From an uncultured Roseateles sp. (lineage in GTDB: Bacteria; Pseudomonadota; Gammaproteobacteria; Burkholderiales; Burkholderiaceae_C), in NCBI RefSeq assembly GCF_963422335.1, contig NZ_OY729424.1, positions 2,790,001 to 2,854,000 on the forward strand: a stretch of DNA of 64,000 bases. The letters run 5' to 3'. The position numbers were made by a program, and so were the translations under genes. Position 1 is the stretch's first letter, and each line of letters starts with the position of its first letter. Under the pieces are notes generated by a model. The model saw nothing but the letters and a program-made list of their open reading frames with translations. It was not told the DNA's origin and made no database searches. Shown piece after piece: positions 27,909 to 35,550 of the stretch.

Positions 27909-29125
27909 GGCTTGTCCCCGGTCGCCAGCCCCAGCCCTTGCAGGCTCGCTTCCGAGTCGATCAGGAACTGGGCGGATGCCACCACCTGCTGACCGGCCTC
28001 CAAGCCGCGTCGCACGACCAGCTTGTCGCCGAACTCCTGACCCACCTCGACTTCCACCGGCCGGTAGCGCCCGGGCGCCTCGACCACATAGGCGATGGCA
28101 CGCTTGCCGGTGCGGATGATGGCCTCGGCCGGTACGACGATGGCCTCGGCCTTGGGGCCGCTCAGCGTCACCTGCGCAAACATGCCGGCCTTCAGACGCT
28201 GCTGCGGATTGGGCAGCGCTATGCGTACGCGCAGGGTACGGGTCTCGCGGTTCGACTCCGGCAACACCGCGGCAACCTTGCCTCGCCACACCTCGCCCGG
28301 GAATGCGCTCAAGCGTGCTTCGACGGCCTGGCCGGCTTGAATCGCACCGGCCTGCGCCTCCGGCACCGCTGCTTCGAGCCAGACCTGGCCCAGGCCGTTG
28401 ATGCGGGCCAGGCTCGTGCCAGGCGCCACGGTCATGCCTTGGCGCACCATCAGCTCGACGAGCAGCCCCGCGTTCGGCGCCCGGACCGTGACATTGCCCT
28501 GCGTCTGCCCTGTGCGGTCGACCTGATCAATCAATGCCTCGGCCATGCCCAGCAGGCCCAGGCGCTGGCGTGCCGCCTGGGTCAGGGCCGGCTCATTCAG
28601 TGCCTTGACCGCCAGGAACTCGCGCTGCGCCGCCACCCACTCGGGCAGTAGCAGATCGGCCAAGGGCGCGCCAGCCGGCACCACGTCGCCCGGCGCATGG
28701 GCATAGACCCGTTCCACAAATCCGGCAGCGCGCGCCTGAACAAGGCTGACATCCCGGTCATTGAGCTGCAGGTTGCCGACTGCATCGACGCTCGCGCCGA
28801 TGGTGGCCCGCTCGACGGTGGCGACGCGCAGGCCCAGAGACTGGATGGCTTGCGACGATACGCTCAGGCCTGCCGCCGTGCCGCTGTCCTCCCCGGCGTA
28901 CTTGGGCACCAGCTGCATGTCCATGAATGGTGACTTGCCGGGCTTGTCGAACTTCTGCGTCGGCACCATGGGGTCGTACCAATAGAGTGGCTTGTGCTCT
29001 TCGGCGCCGACCGTCTGAGGTGCTGCAGGTCGGTCCGCCTGCCAGCGCGCCAGGCCCCAGCCGGCCCCCATGCCCAGGGCCAACAAGGCCCCTGCGAGGG
29101 CCGTCTTCTTGAGAGATGTGTTCAT
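27905..29125 (-). CDS. cusB: Heavy-metal RND efflux periplasmic adaptor, CusB type
   Basis: 406 residues. A signal anchor is followed by a heavy-metal-binding domain of the YWYDPMVPTQKF...SPFMDMQLVPKY type with metal-ligating methionines, then barrel-sandwich, alpha-hairpin and beta-barrel domains. Start choice: the ATG at 29125 has GGAG 8 nt upstream; a GTG at 29134 overlapping the cusC stop is an alternative. It links CusA to the outer-membrane channel and passes Cu(I) to the pump. Confidence 0.9.
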   Translation of the reverse strand: MNTSLKKTALAGALLALGMGAGWGLARWQADRPAAPQTVGAEEHKPLYWYDPMVPTQKFDKPGKSPFMDMQLVPKYAGEDSGTAAGLSVSSQAIQSLGLRVATVERATIGASVDAVGNLQLNDRDVSLVQARAAGFVERVYAHAPGDVVPAGAPLADLLLPEWVAAQREFLAVKALNEPALTQAARQRLGLLGMAEALIDQVDRTGQTQGNVTVRAPNAGLLVELMVRQGMTVAPGTSLARINGLGQVWLEAAVPEAQAGAIQAGQAVEARLSAFPGEVWRGKVAAVLPESNRETRTLRVRIALPNPQQRLKAGMFAQVTLSGPKAEAIVVPAEAIIRTGKRAIAYVVEAPGRYRPVEVEVGQEFGDKLVVRRGLEAGQQVVASAQFLIDSEASLQGLGLATGDKP

Positions 29126-29130
29126 GGCGC

Positions 29131-30393
29131 TCACTCCGCTACCTGGTTGTTCAACCGTGCACGCAGGTCGGTGCGTTGGGCCTCGAGTTCGATCAGCCGC
29201 AACCGTCCTTCCAGCAGCTCGCGCCGCGCTGCGAGCACCGCCCCCAGATCGACCTTGCCGGCCTGGTAGCCGGACAGCCCCAGATCCACGCGCTCCTGCG
29301 CCAGCCGCAGCCCGTCACCTTGCAGTCGCTCCCACTGGCGATCGAGCGCGGCCAGCTCGGCCAACTGCTCGTCGAGCTCCTGGGCGTGGCGCCTCAGCAA
29401 GTCCTCGCGCTCTGCCTGGAGGCGATCGACCTCGCGCTGCTTGGCGGCCAGGGCCGGCAGCTGCCGACGCTGCCAGGGCAGATCGAAGCTCAGCTGAACA
29501 GACACCATGTCGCCCCACTGGCGTCCCCGGCGGCTGTAGGCCACTTCCCAGGACCAGTCGCCGCGCGACTCGGCCCGGACCTCGCGCGCATCGGCCTGGG
29601 CCATGTTCAGCAGGGCAGGGTAGACGGCCACCTCGGCATGGCGTGCCAGTTGCGCATGCAGTGCAGCGGCATCGACAGTTGGCAGTGGCGCCTCGCCGAC
29701 CAGGGGCTCGGTCGCTCGAGGGCCGACCAGACGTTTCAATGCCGCGCGGGCCTTGGCCTCATCGCGGACCAGATCGTCGCGGCGGTCGGTCAGGGCCAGT
29801 GCATCCTGGCGCGCGAGTATCAGGTCGGCGGCCGAGGCCGTGCTTGCGGCTATGCGCCCAGGCAGGCTGTCTTGCAGGCGTTGGTTCTCCCGCTGCACGG
29901 CATCCAGCGCGGCCTGGCGCTTCAACGCATGCTGAGTGGCCGACCAGGCCCGCGCGAGGGTCTGGCGCAACTGCAGGCGGACCACCTCCAGCAGCGCCCG
30001 CTCGCGTTCGGCCCTGGCCTCTGCCCCTTGCACGCGGGCCTCCCGCTTGGCGCGATTGGGCACTTCCTGCATCAGGCCGATGCGCTGCATGGTCATGAAG
30101 TCGCGCGTCAGGCTTAGGCGGTCGGGGCCGCTGACGGGCAGGTTGTCGACGCCGACCGACAGCCTGGGGTCGGGCAGGGCGGCAGCGCCGCCCTGTGCCG
30201 CGACCGCGCCGGCCAGCGCGGCTTGCTGGGCCAGCAGCGCCGGGCTTTGCTGCTCGGCGTCAGCCAAGGCCTCGGCGAAGGTCAGTGCACACGCGCTGCC
30301 TGCAAAGCCGACGCCGATGCACAACGCAAACAGCAGACGATTCTTGGGCGAAGGGGCGCGCCGCATGGGCACGCCGACAAGATGAGATTTCAT
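29131..30393 (-). CDS. cusC: Outer-membrane efflux channel, CusC/TolC family
   Basis: 420 residues with a signal peptide ending near GSACALTF. Two OEP repeats rich in Ala, Arg and Gln form the helical barrel (SPALLAQQAALAGAVAAQGG, ADLILARQDALALTDRRDDL). The ATG at 30393 has AGGA 8 nt upstream and is preferred over the farther upstream in-frame start. Middle gene of the cus operon. Confidence 0.88.
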   Translation of the reverse strand: MKSHLVGVPMRRAPSPKNRLLFALCIGVGFAGSACALTFAEALADAEQQSPALLAQQAALAGAVAAQGGAAALPDPRLSVGVDNLPVSGPDRLSLTRDFMTMQRIGLMQEVPNRAKREARVQGAEARAERERALLEVVRLQLRQTLARAWSATQHALKRQAALDAVQRENQRLQDSLPGRIAASTASAADLILARQDALALTDRRDDLVRDEAKARAALKRLVGPRATEPLVGEAPLPTVDAAALHAQLARHAEVAVYPALLNMAQADAREVRAESRGDWSWEVAYSRRGRQWGDMVSVQLSFDLPWQRRQLPALAAKQREVDRLQAEREDLLRRHAQELDEQLAELAALDRQWERLQGDGLRLAQERVDLGLSGYQAGKVDLGAVLAARRELLEGRLRLIELEAQRTDLRARLNNQVAE

Positions 30394-30460
30394 GGTGATC
30401 CTCGGAACGAACGCGGGAACGCACACCGGCGCGAGGGCTGCGCGCCGGCCGAGGTTCAGG

Positions 30461-30868
30461 TCAATTCCGCAGGATCAGCAGCGTGAGGTACAGCGGGGGC
30501 GCCCCTGGTGGGCGCGGTTGCGCGGCCGGATGGCCGGGGGCGTTGTCCGGCAGCAGCAGGGGCGCTGCGGGTTCGACGATGCCCATCAACAGCGCCGGGG
30601 CCGCTGGATTGGGTTGCAGGTCAGGTGAAGTCACCGAGGCGGTGCTCTGCGCATCCTTGTCGCAATGCGCTTTGCACAGCTGCGGCTGCTCCATGTCCAT
30701 CTGCGCCGGCATGCCGTCGCAGCCGGGCATGGTGGCCATCATCTCGCCGCGCTGCATGGCTTTCTCCAGCTGCGGGCAGGCATAGGCCGCCGTGGCGAAC
30801 TGCATGAACAGCATCGCCATCAGCACACCACCGCAGACCCAGCGGCGAAGACGCCTCGTGATTGCCAT
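30461..30868 (-). CDS. Small exported Met/Cys/His-rich protein, probable copper-binding
   Basis: 135 residues. The N-terminus is a signal peptide or anchor (RRLRRWVCGGVLMAMLFMQF). The mature region carries clustered metal ligands: CPQLEKAMQRGEMMATMPGC, DMEQPQLCKAHCDKD. Its C-terminus is hydrophobic. It is the first gene before cusC on the same strand (67 bp gap), so a periplasmic metal-sensing or chaperone role comparable to CusF is plausible, but there is no CusF fold motif. The alternative start at 30880 cannot be excluded. Confidence 0.7.
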   Translation of the reverse strand: MAITRRLRRWVCGGVLMAMLFMQFATAAYACPQLEKAMQRGEMMATMPGCDGMPAQMDMEQPQLCKAHCDKDAQSTASVTSPDLQPNPAAPALLMGIVEPAAPLLLPDNAPGHPAAQPRPPGAPPLYLTLLILRN

Positions 30869-30963
30869 GGCCGACAGCATACCTGCGTACGCCACAGCGG
30901 TATTGCGCGACAGCAAGCGCTGCACGGGCGAGCGCGGCGATGGTCGCATCGACGGCCGGCCCG

Positions 30964-32031
30964 TCAATGCACGTGCCGGTGGTGCGCGTCAGGGAAATGG
31001 CCGTGGCTGTGTGTCATGGGCTCATGCCGGTGCACGTGCGTGTGTCGCGTCCCGGGCGGCACTGGCGGTTGGTGCTCGTGGGCATGGTGCAGGTCGCCGG
31101 TGCCGTGCACATGGGTGTGCTCGTGCTCCATCGGTTCATGGCTATGCTCGTGTTCGTGCCGCTCGGTCAGGTGCAGGGCCACGCCGATGGCCATCAGCAG
31201 TCCGGCTAGCAGCAGCGGCCCGGTGACGGGCTCGTCGAGGAGCAGGATGGACAGCAGTGCGCCGATGAAGGGGGCGACGGAGAAGTAGGCGCCCGTGCGG
31301 GCCGTGCCCAGATGCCGCAGGCCCAGCACGAACAAGACCAGGCTGGCGCCGTAGCTGGCAAAGCCCAGCAGGCCGGCGGCCAGCACCGTGCCGGCGCCGG
31401 GCCATTGGGCACCGGCGATGAATGCCAGCACGAGGTTGGTGGCGCCGGCCGCCAGGCCCTTGCTCATGGCGATGTAGCTGGCGTCGGTGAGCGAGACCTT
31501 GCGCGTCAGGTTGTTGTCCATGCCCCAGGCCAGGCAGGCTCCAAGCACGGCCAGCGCCGGCCACCAGCTCTCGATGCCGCCGCTGGCCGCCTCGGCACCC
31601 GGCCAGGTCAGGACGACGCTGCCGGCCACGATGGCCAGCATGCCCAATGCGATGCGGCGGTCGAAGTTCTCCTTGAAGGCGAACCAGGCGAGCAGCGCCG
31701 TCGCCACCCCTTCGGCGTTGAGCAGAAGCGACACGCCTGAGGCCGGCAGGCGCGAGAGGCCCAGCATCAGCAGCACCGGAGCGACCATGCCGCCGGCGAC
31801 GATGGCCCCGGCCAGCCACCCGCGCTCTGCGGCGTCGAGCCGAACCGCGGGGGCCTTGCTCAGCCTCCTCAGCAGCCAGAGGCCCAGGCCGGAGCCCAGG
31901 TAGAGCAGGGACGCCAGCAGCCAGGGGCTGGTCTGTCCCAGCAGCGGCTTGGCCAGCGGCGTGCTGGCACCGAACAGGACCGCAGCGGCCAGGGCCGGGG
32001 CGATACCGGGTTGCAGATTCAGCGACTTCAT
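30964..32031 (-). CDS. EamA/DMT family transporter with histidine-rich C-terminal tail
   Basis: 355 residues. Ten hydrophobic helices over residues 1-288 form two EamA repeats (VLFGASTPLAKPLL; AWGMDNNLTRKVSLTDASY). Residues 291-355 are hydrophilic and hold 23 histidines in about 65 positions, in HEHEH, HTHVH and HSHGH clusters. Such tails bind Zn, Ni, Co or Cu in metal carriers, while EamA proteins usually move metabolites. The neighbouring cus genes favour a metal role (inference). Start ATG 32031. Confidence 0.85.
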   Translation of the reverse strand: MKSLNLQPGIAPALAAAVLFGASTPLAKPLLGQTSPWLLASLLYLGSGLGLWLLRRLSKAPAVRLDAAERGWLAGAIVAGGMVAPVLLMLGLSRLPASGVSLLLNAEGVATALLAWFAFKENFDRRIALGMLAIVAGSVVLTWPGAEAASGGIESWWPALAVLGACLAWGMDNNLTRKVSLTDASYIAMSKGLAAGATNLVLAFIAGAQWPGAGTVLAAGLLGFASYGASLVLFVLGLRHLGTARTGAYFSVAPFIGALLSILLLDEPVTGPLLLAGLLMAIGVALHLTERHEHEHSHEPMEHEHTHVHGTGDLHHAHEHQPPVPPGTRHTHVHRHEPMTHSHGHFPDAHHRHVH

Positions 32032-32050
32032 GGCCCGCGAGATTAGCAGG

Positions 32051-33316
32051 CTAGGTCCCGACGACCGCGTTTGGCACGGCCCCGGCATCTCCGCCCTGCT
32101 TGCGCACCCGCCAGAACAGCCAGCCGGCAATGGCGAGATTCAGCAGATTCCAGCCTATGCCATTGAGGAAGGCCGCGTCGTAGCTGCCTGTCACGTCGAA
32201 GACCCAGCCCGACATCCAACCGCCCAGCGCCATGCCCACGAGGGTGGCCATGATGACGGCGCCGACCCTGGCACCGGCCTCTTGCGGCGCGAAGTGCTCG
32301 CGCACGATGATGGCGTAGGTCGGCACGATGCCGCCCTGGAACAGGCCGAACAGGGCCGAGACGACGTAGAGCGACACCAGTCCGTCGAAGGGCAGGAACA
32401 TCAGCAGGGCGATGCCCTGCAGGGCCGAGCCCAGCAGCAGGGTGCGGATGCCGCCGATGCGGTCGCAGATGAGTCCGAACACCAGGCGGCTGACGATGCC
32501 GCAGGCCAGCATCAGCGAGAGCATCTGGGCACCGCGAGCGGCGCCGAAACCCAGGTCGGCGCAGTAGGCGACGATGTGGACCTGGGGCATGGCCATGGCC
32601 ACACAGCAGGCCACCCCGGCCACACAGAGCAGGAACTGCGCGTGGGCTGGCCTCAGACCGAAGGGGCGGCTGCGGTCGAATACCGGTGCGCTGGCGCTGG
32701 CGGGTGCGTTGGAGACCAGGGGCGGGCGCTGGCGCATGCGCAGCGACAAAGCAAACACGCCCAGTCCGCAGACGATGCCCATCAGCACATAGGTCTGGCG
32801 CCAGCCCAGGGTGGCGACGCCATGCTGCACGATGGGCGGCCACAGCGCCCCGGCGATGTAATTGCCACTGGCGCAGATGGCCACGGCTATGCCGCGCCGC
32901 CGGTTCCACCACAGGGCCGTGTCAGCCAGCAGGGGCGCGAAGGTGGCCGAACTGCCGAAAAATCCCAGCAGGGCATGAGCCAGCCCGAAGGCCCAGATGC
33001 TGCCGGACAGCCCCGCCCACACAAAGCCGCCGCAGATGGCCAGCGCGCCTATCCACAGCACCGGCATCAGGCCATGGCGGTCGGCCAGGCGCCCGGTCAA
33101 CAGGCCGCCCAGGCCCAGGCTGATCATCATCAGCGTGTAGGGCAGGGCCGCGTCGGCCCGACTGATGCCGAATTCGGCCTGCACCGTGGGCAGCACGACA
33201 GCCACCACATACATGCAACTGTTGCCCAGCACGACCAGGCCCAGTGTGACCAGCAGACGCCAGGCGGCCTGGCGCGAGTCAATGAGGGAGGGGTCGGCGG
33301 GCGTGGCTTTGCTCAT
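32051..33316 (-). CDS. Major facilitator superfamily transporter
   Basis: 421 residues with twelve predicted helices. The MFS loop motif GRLADRHGLMPV lies between helices 2 and 3 and RIGGIRTLLLGSALQGIAL at the matching place in the second half. It resembles oxalate/formate or monocarboxylate carriers, but the substrate cannot be assigned. The ATG at 33316 was chosen because the upstream extension enters the MITE flank. It lies 19 bp before the EamA gene. Confidence 0.85.
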   Translation of the reverse strand: MSKATPADPSLIDSRQAAWRLLVTLGLVVLGNSCMYVVAVVLPTVQAEFGISRADAALPYTLMMISLGLGGLLTGRLADRHGLMPVLWIGALAICGGFVWAGLSGSIWAFGLAHALLGFFGSSATFAPLLADTALWWNRRRGIAVAICASGNYIAGALWPPIVQHGVATLGWRQTYVLMGIVCGLGVFALSLRMRQRPPLVSNAPASASAPVFDRSRPFGLRPAHAQFLLCVAGVACCVAMAMPQVHIVAYCADLGFGAARGAQMLSLMLACGIVSRLVFGLICDRIGGIRTLLLGSALQGIALLMFLPFDGLVSLYVVSALFGLFQGGIVPTYAIIVREHFAPQEAGARVGAVIMATLVGMALGGWMSGWVFDVTGSYDAAFLNGIGWNLLNLAIAGWLFWRVRKQGGDAGAVPNAVVGT

Positions 33317-33340
33317 GCCGGCGAATCTACCCCAAGGCTG

Positions 33341-33608
33341 AGGGCCTGTTAACACTACGTCTGCCTATGCGAGCGAGGCTGAAAGGGCCCCAATCTAGGC
33401 GGACGACGACGCCCAGGCTGGGCGCCTGGGCTAGGAGTTCAACGACGAGTGGGGCCCTTTCAGCCCCGCTCCCGAAGGGTTGCCACACAAATCGCCGTGC
33501 ACGTCGTTGCAAAGCCTCACCGGGGGGCCTACCCCGGTTTCGTTTTGCGCCTAGTTCACGGCGATTTGTGTGGCAACGCATCAGGCAGACGTGGTGTCAA
33601 CAGGCCCT
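33341..33608. mobile_element. MITE-like element with nested inverted repeats
   Basis: 268 bp. Terminal inverted repeats of 26 bp (33341-33366 and 33583-33608, two mismatches) begin AGGGCCTGTT. Inside are two further perfect inverted repeats: 15 bp (33377-33391 with 33451-33465, GGCTGAAAGGGCCCC) and 21 bp (33479-33499 with 33557-33577). The first encloses GCCCAGGC-TGGGC-GCCTGGGC (33411-33431); the second encloses an ACCGGGG/CCCCGGT stem. No transposase is encoded. No clear target duplication was found. Confidence 0.75.
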
Positions 33609-33740
33609 AGTAGATTTCGGGTGCGTGCGGTGAAGCTCGGTCTGCCTCGCGCACGGCCAGCGCCAGGGCCACTATGATGGTTGGATTCCCGACCCCCTTC
33701 CGAACCTGGGCAGCCATCAGGCCTTGCCGCGCCGGCCCGG

Positions 33741-33770
33741 TTGTCCTTCATCCATCGCGCGCGCTATTTG
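33741..33770 (+). promoter_or_regulatory. Possible peroxiredoxin promoter
   Basis: TTGTCC (33741-33746), 18-bp spacer, TATTTG (33765-33770), ending 19 bp before the start codon. The match is weak; the rest of the 180-bp gap after the MITE shows nothing else clear. Confidence 0.3.
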
Positions 33771-33789
33771 TACTGACAGGAGCATCGCC

Positions 33790-34449
33790 ATGTCTCTTCG
33801 CATCAATGACATCGCCCCCGACTTCACCGCCCAGACGACCCAGGGCACCATCAAGTTCCATGACTGGATCGGTGACAGCTGGGCCATTCTGTTCTCGCAC
33901 CCCAAGGACTTCACGCCGGTGTGCACCACCGAGCTGGGCTATATGGCCAAGATCGAGCCGGAGTTCACCAAGCGCAATGCCAAGCTGATCGGCCTGTCCG
34001 TCGATCCGGTGGACAACCACCACCGCTGGGCGGCCGACATCGAGGAGACGCAGGGCTATCTGCCCAAATATCCGATGATCGGCGACCACGATCTGGCGGT
34101 GGCCAAGCTGTACAACATGCTGCCCGCCGATATCGAAGGTGGTTCGGAAGGCCGTACCGCGGCGACCAACGCGACCGTGCGCTCGGTCTTCATCGTCGGC
34201 CCTGACAAGCGCATCAAGCTGATGCTGACCTACCCGATGACGACTGGCCGCAATTTCGACGAGATACTGCGCGTGCTCGACTCGATGCAGCTGACCGCCA
34301 AGCACAAGGTTGCCACGCCGGTGAACTGGAAGCAGGGCGACGACGTGATCATCGCCGGCTCGGTCTCCGATGAGGACGCCAAGACCCTGTTCCCAGGTGG
34401 CTGGACGGCGCCCAAGCCCTATCTGCGCATCACCAAGCAGCCGGGTTAA
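33790..34449 (+). CDS. 1-Cys peroxiredoxin (Prx6 family)
   Basis: 219 residues. It reduces hydrogen peroxide and organic peroxides. The peroxidatic cysteine C45 is in HPKDFTPVCTTELG and the family C-terminal dimer domain follows (VATPVNWKQGDDVII). No resolving cysteine is present, as expected for the 1-Cys class. Start ATG at 33790 after AGGAG. Its TAA and the stop of the convergent asparaginase gene share the same TTAA. Confidence 0.93.
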   Translation: MSLRINDIAPDFTAQTTQGTIKFHDWIGDSWAILFSHPKDFTPVCTTELGYMAKIEPEFTKRNAKLIGLSVDPVDNHHRWAADIEETQGYLPKYPMIGDHDLAVAKLYNMLPADIEGGSEGRTAATNATVRSVFIVGPDKRIKLMLTYPMTTGRNFDEILRVLDSMQLTAKHKVATPVNWKQGDDVIIAGSVSDEDAKTLFPGGWTAPKPYLRITKQPG

Positions 34450-35480
34450 GCACGATCGGGCAGCCCCGCGCTGGCGCGCAGGCTGCCCACCTCGATGCCG
34501 TTCCAGTTCTTCATCACCGGTGCGCTGAAGGCAGTCATCGCCTGCCGTTCGGTGTCGCTCAGGCGCACATGGCGCTCGATCAGTGCGGCCATCGCCACCT
34601 CGGCGCCACGGGCATTGCCATCGTCTATCTTCAGTGCCACGCCCAGGCCCTGCTCAGGCAGGCTGGCGCAGTAGACGCCCTCGGCGCCGACCTTGCAGAA
34701 CACCCGCTCGCCGAGCAGGGCCATCACATCGGTGTCAAAGCGGCCGCTGCCGCCGACCATGAAGGGCGCGCGGGCCACCGCCTGGCGCAGGCGCAGTGCA
34801 GCGCGGGCGCGCTCGGGTGCCAGCCCCTGACCCGTGGCCACGCGGGCAAAGGCAAGGGCCAGCTGGCGCAGCGGGATGCCATAGGTGGGGATCGAGCAGC
34901 CATCGGTGCCGACCGGGGCCTTTCCCAGGTTGGTGTCGGTGGTGGCAGACAGTGCGGCGCTGACCTCGCGCATCAGCGGATGCTCGGCGCGGATATAGCC
35001 GCGGGTGAATTCGGCCGGGTCGCTGCCTTGAGCCAGGGCCAGCTGGCAGGCCACGCAGACGAAGCCGGCATGCTTGCCCGAGCAGTTGTTGTGCAGGGGG
35101 CCGGCCTGTTCCTGGCGGCTGAACATGCCGCGCAGCACCGATTCGCGGCCCGGCCACTGAGTGCCGCACTCCAGCGCAGCGGCGTCCAGCCCGGCCTTTT
35201 TCAGCATGCCCAGGGCAGTGGCCACATGCTCGGGCTCGCCGTTGTGCGAGGCGCAGGCGATCGCCAGTTCGGCATCTGTGAGCTGCAGCCGATCGGCTGC
35301 GCCGCTCTCCACCAGCGGCAGGGCCTGCAAGACCTTGATCGCGGAGCGGGGAAAGATGGGGCGCTGGATGTCGCCCAGCGAAGCGACCAGGGCGCCGTCA
35401 CCGTCGACGATGGCAAAGGCGCCGCTGTGGGTCGATTCGACCGTGCTGCCGCGCAGCACGTCAACGAGGATCGGGTTCAT
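34446..35480 (-). CDS. L-asparaginase II family protein
   Basis: 344 residues of the thermolabile asparaginase (Rhizobium type) family, which hydrolyses asparagine to aspartate and ammonia. Segments: VLRGSTVESTHSGAFAIVD, FPRSAIKVLQALPLVESGAA, ACASHNGEPEH, NNCSGKHAGFV and PVGTDGCSIPTYGIPL. The start is the ATG at 35480; upstream in-frame codons lack family similarity. Convergent with the peroxiredoxin gene, with which it overlaps by 4 bp. Confidence 0.88.
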   Translation of the reverse strand: MNPILVDVLRGSTVESTHSGAFAIVDGDGALVASLGDIQRPIFPRSAIKVLQALPLVESGAADRLQLTDAELAIACASHNGEPEHVATALGMLKKAGLDAAALECGTQWPGRESVLRGMFSRQEQAGPLHNNCSGKHAGFVCVACQLALAQGSDPAEFTRGYIRAEHPLMREVSAALSATTDTNLGKAPVGTDGCSIPTYGIPLRQLALAFARVATGQGLAPERARAALRLRQAVARAPFMVGGSGRFDTDVMALLGERVFCKVGAEGVYCASLPEQGLGVALKIDDGNARGAEVAMAALIERHVRLSDTERQAMTAFSAPVMKNWNGIEVGSLRASAGLPDRA

Positions 35481-35550
35481 GGGCTGACCAGTCTTTGCGA
35501 TGAAGTTGTCGAGACTGTAGCGGGCCGCGCGAGCCCCGTCAGCCCGCACG

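Noticed and set aside
26007..27992. 661-codon plus-strand frame opposite cusA
   Set aside because: Composition typical of antisense shadows in GC-rich DNA; cusA has full family motifs.
33367..33633. 88-codon frame inside the MITE
   Set aside because: Arg/Ser/Pro-rich translation of inverted repeats with no ribosome site.
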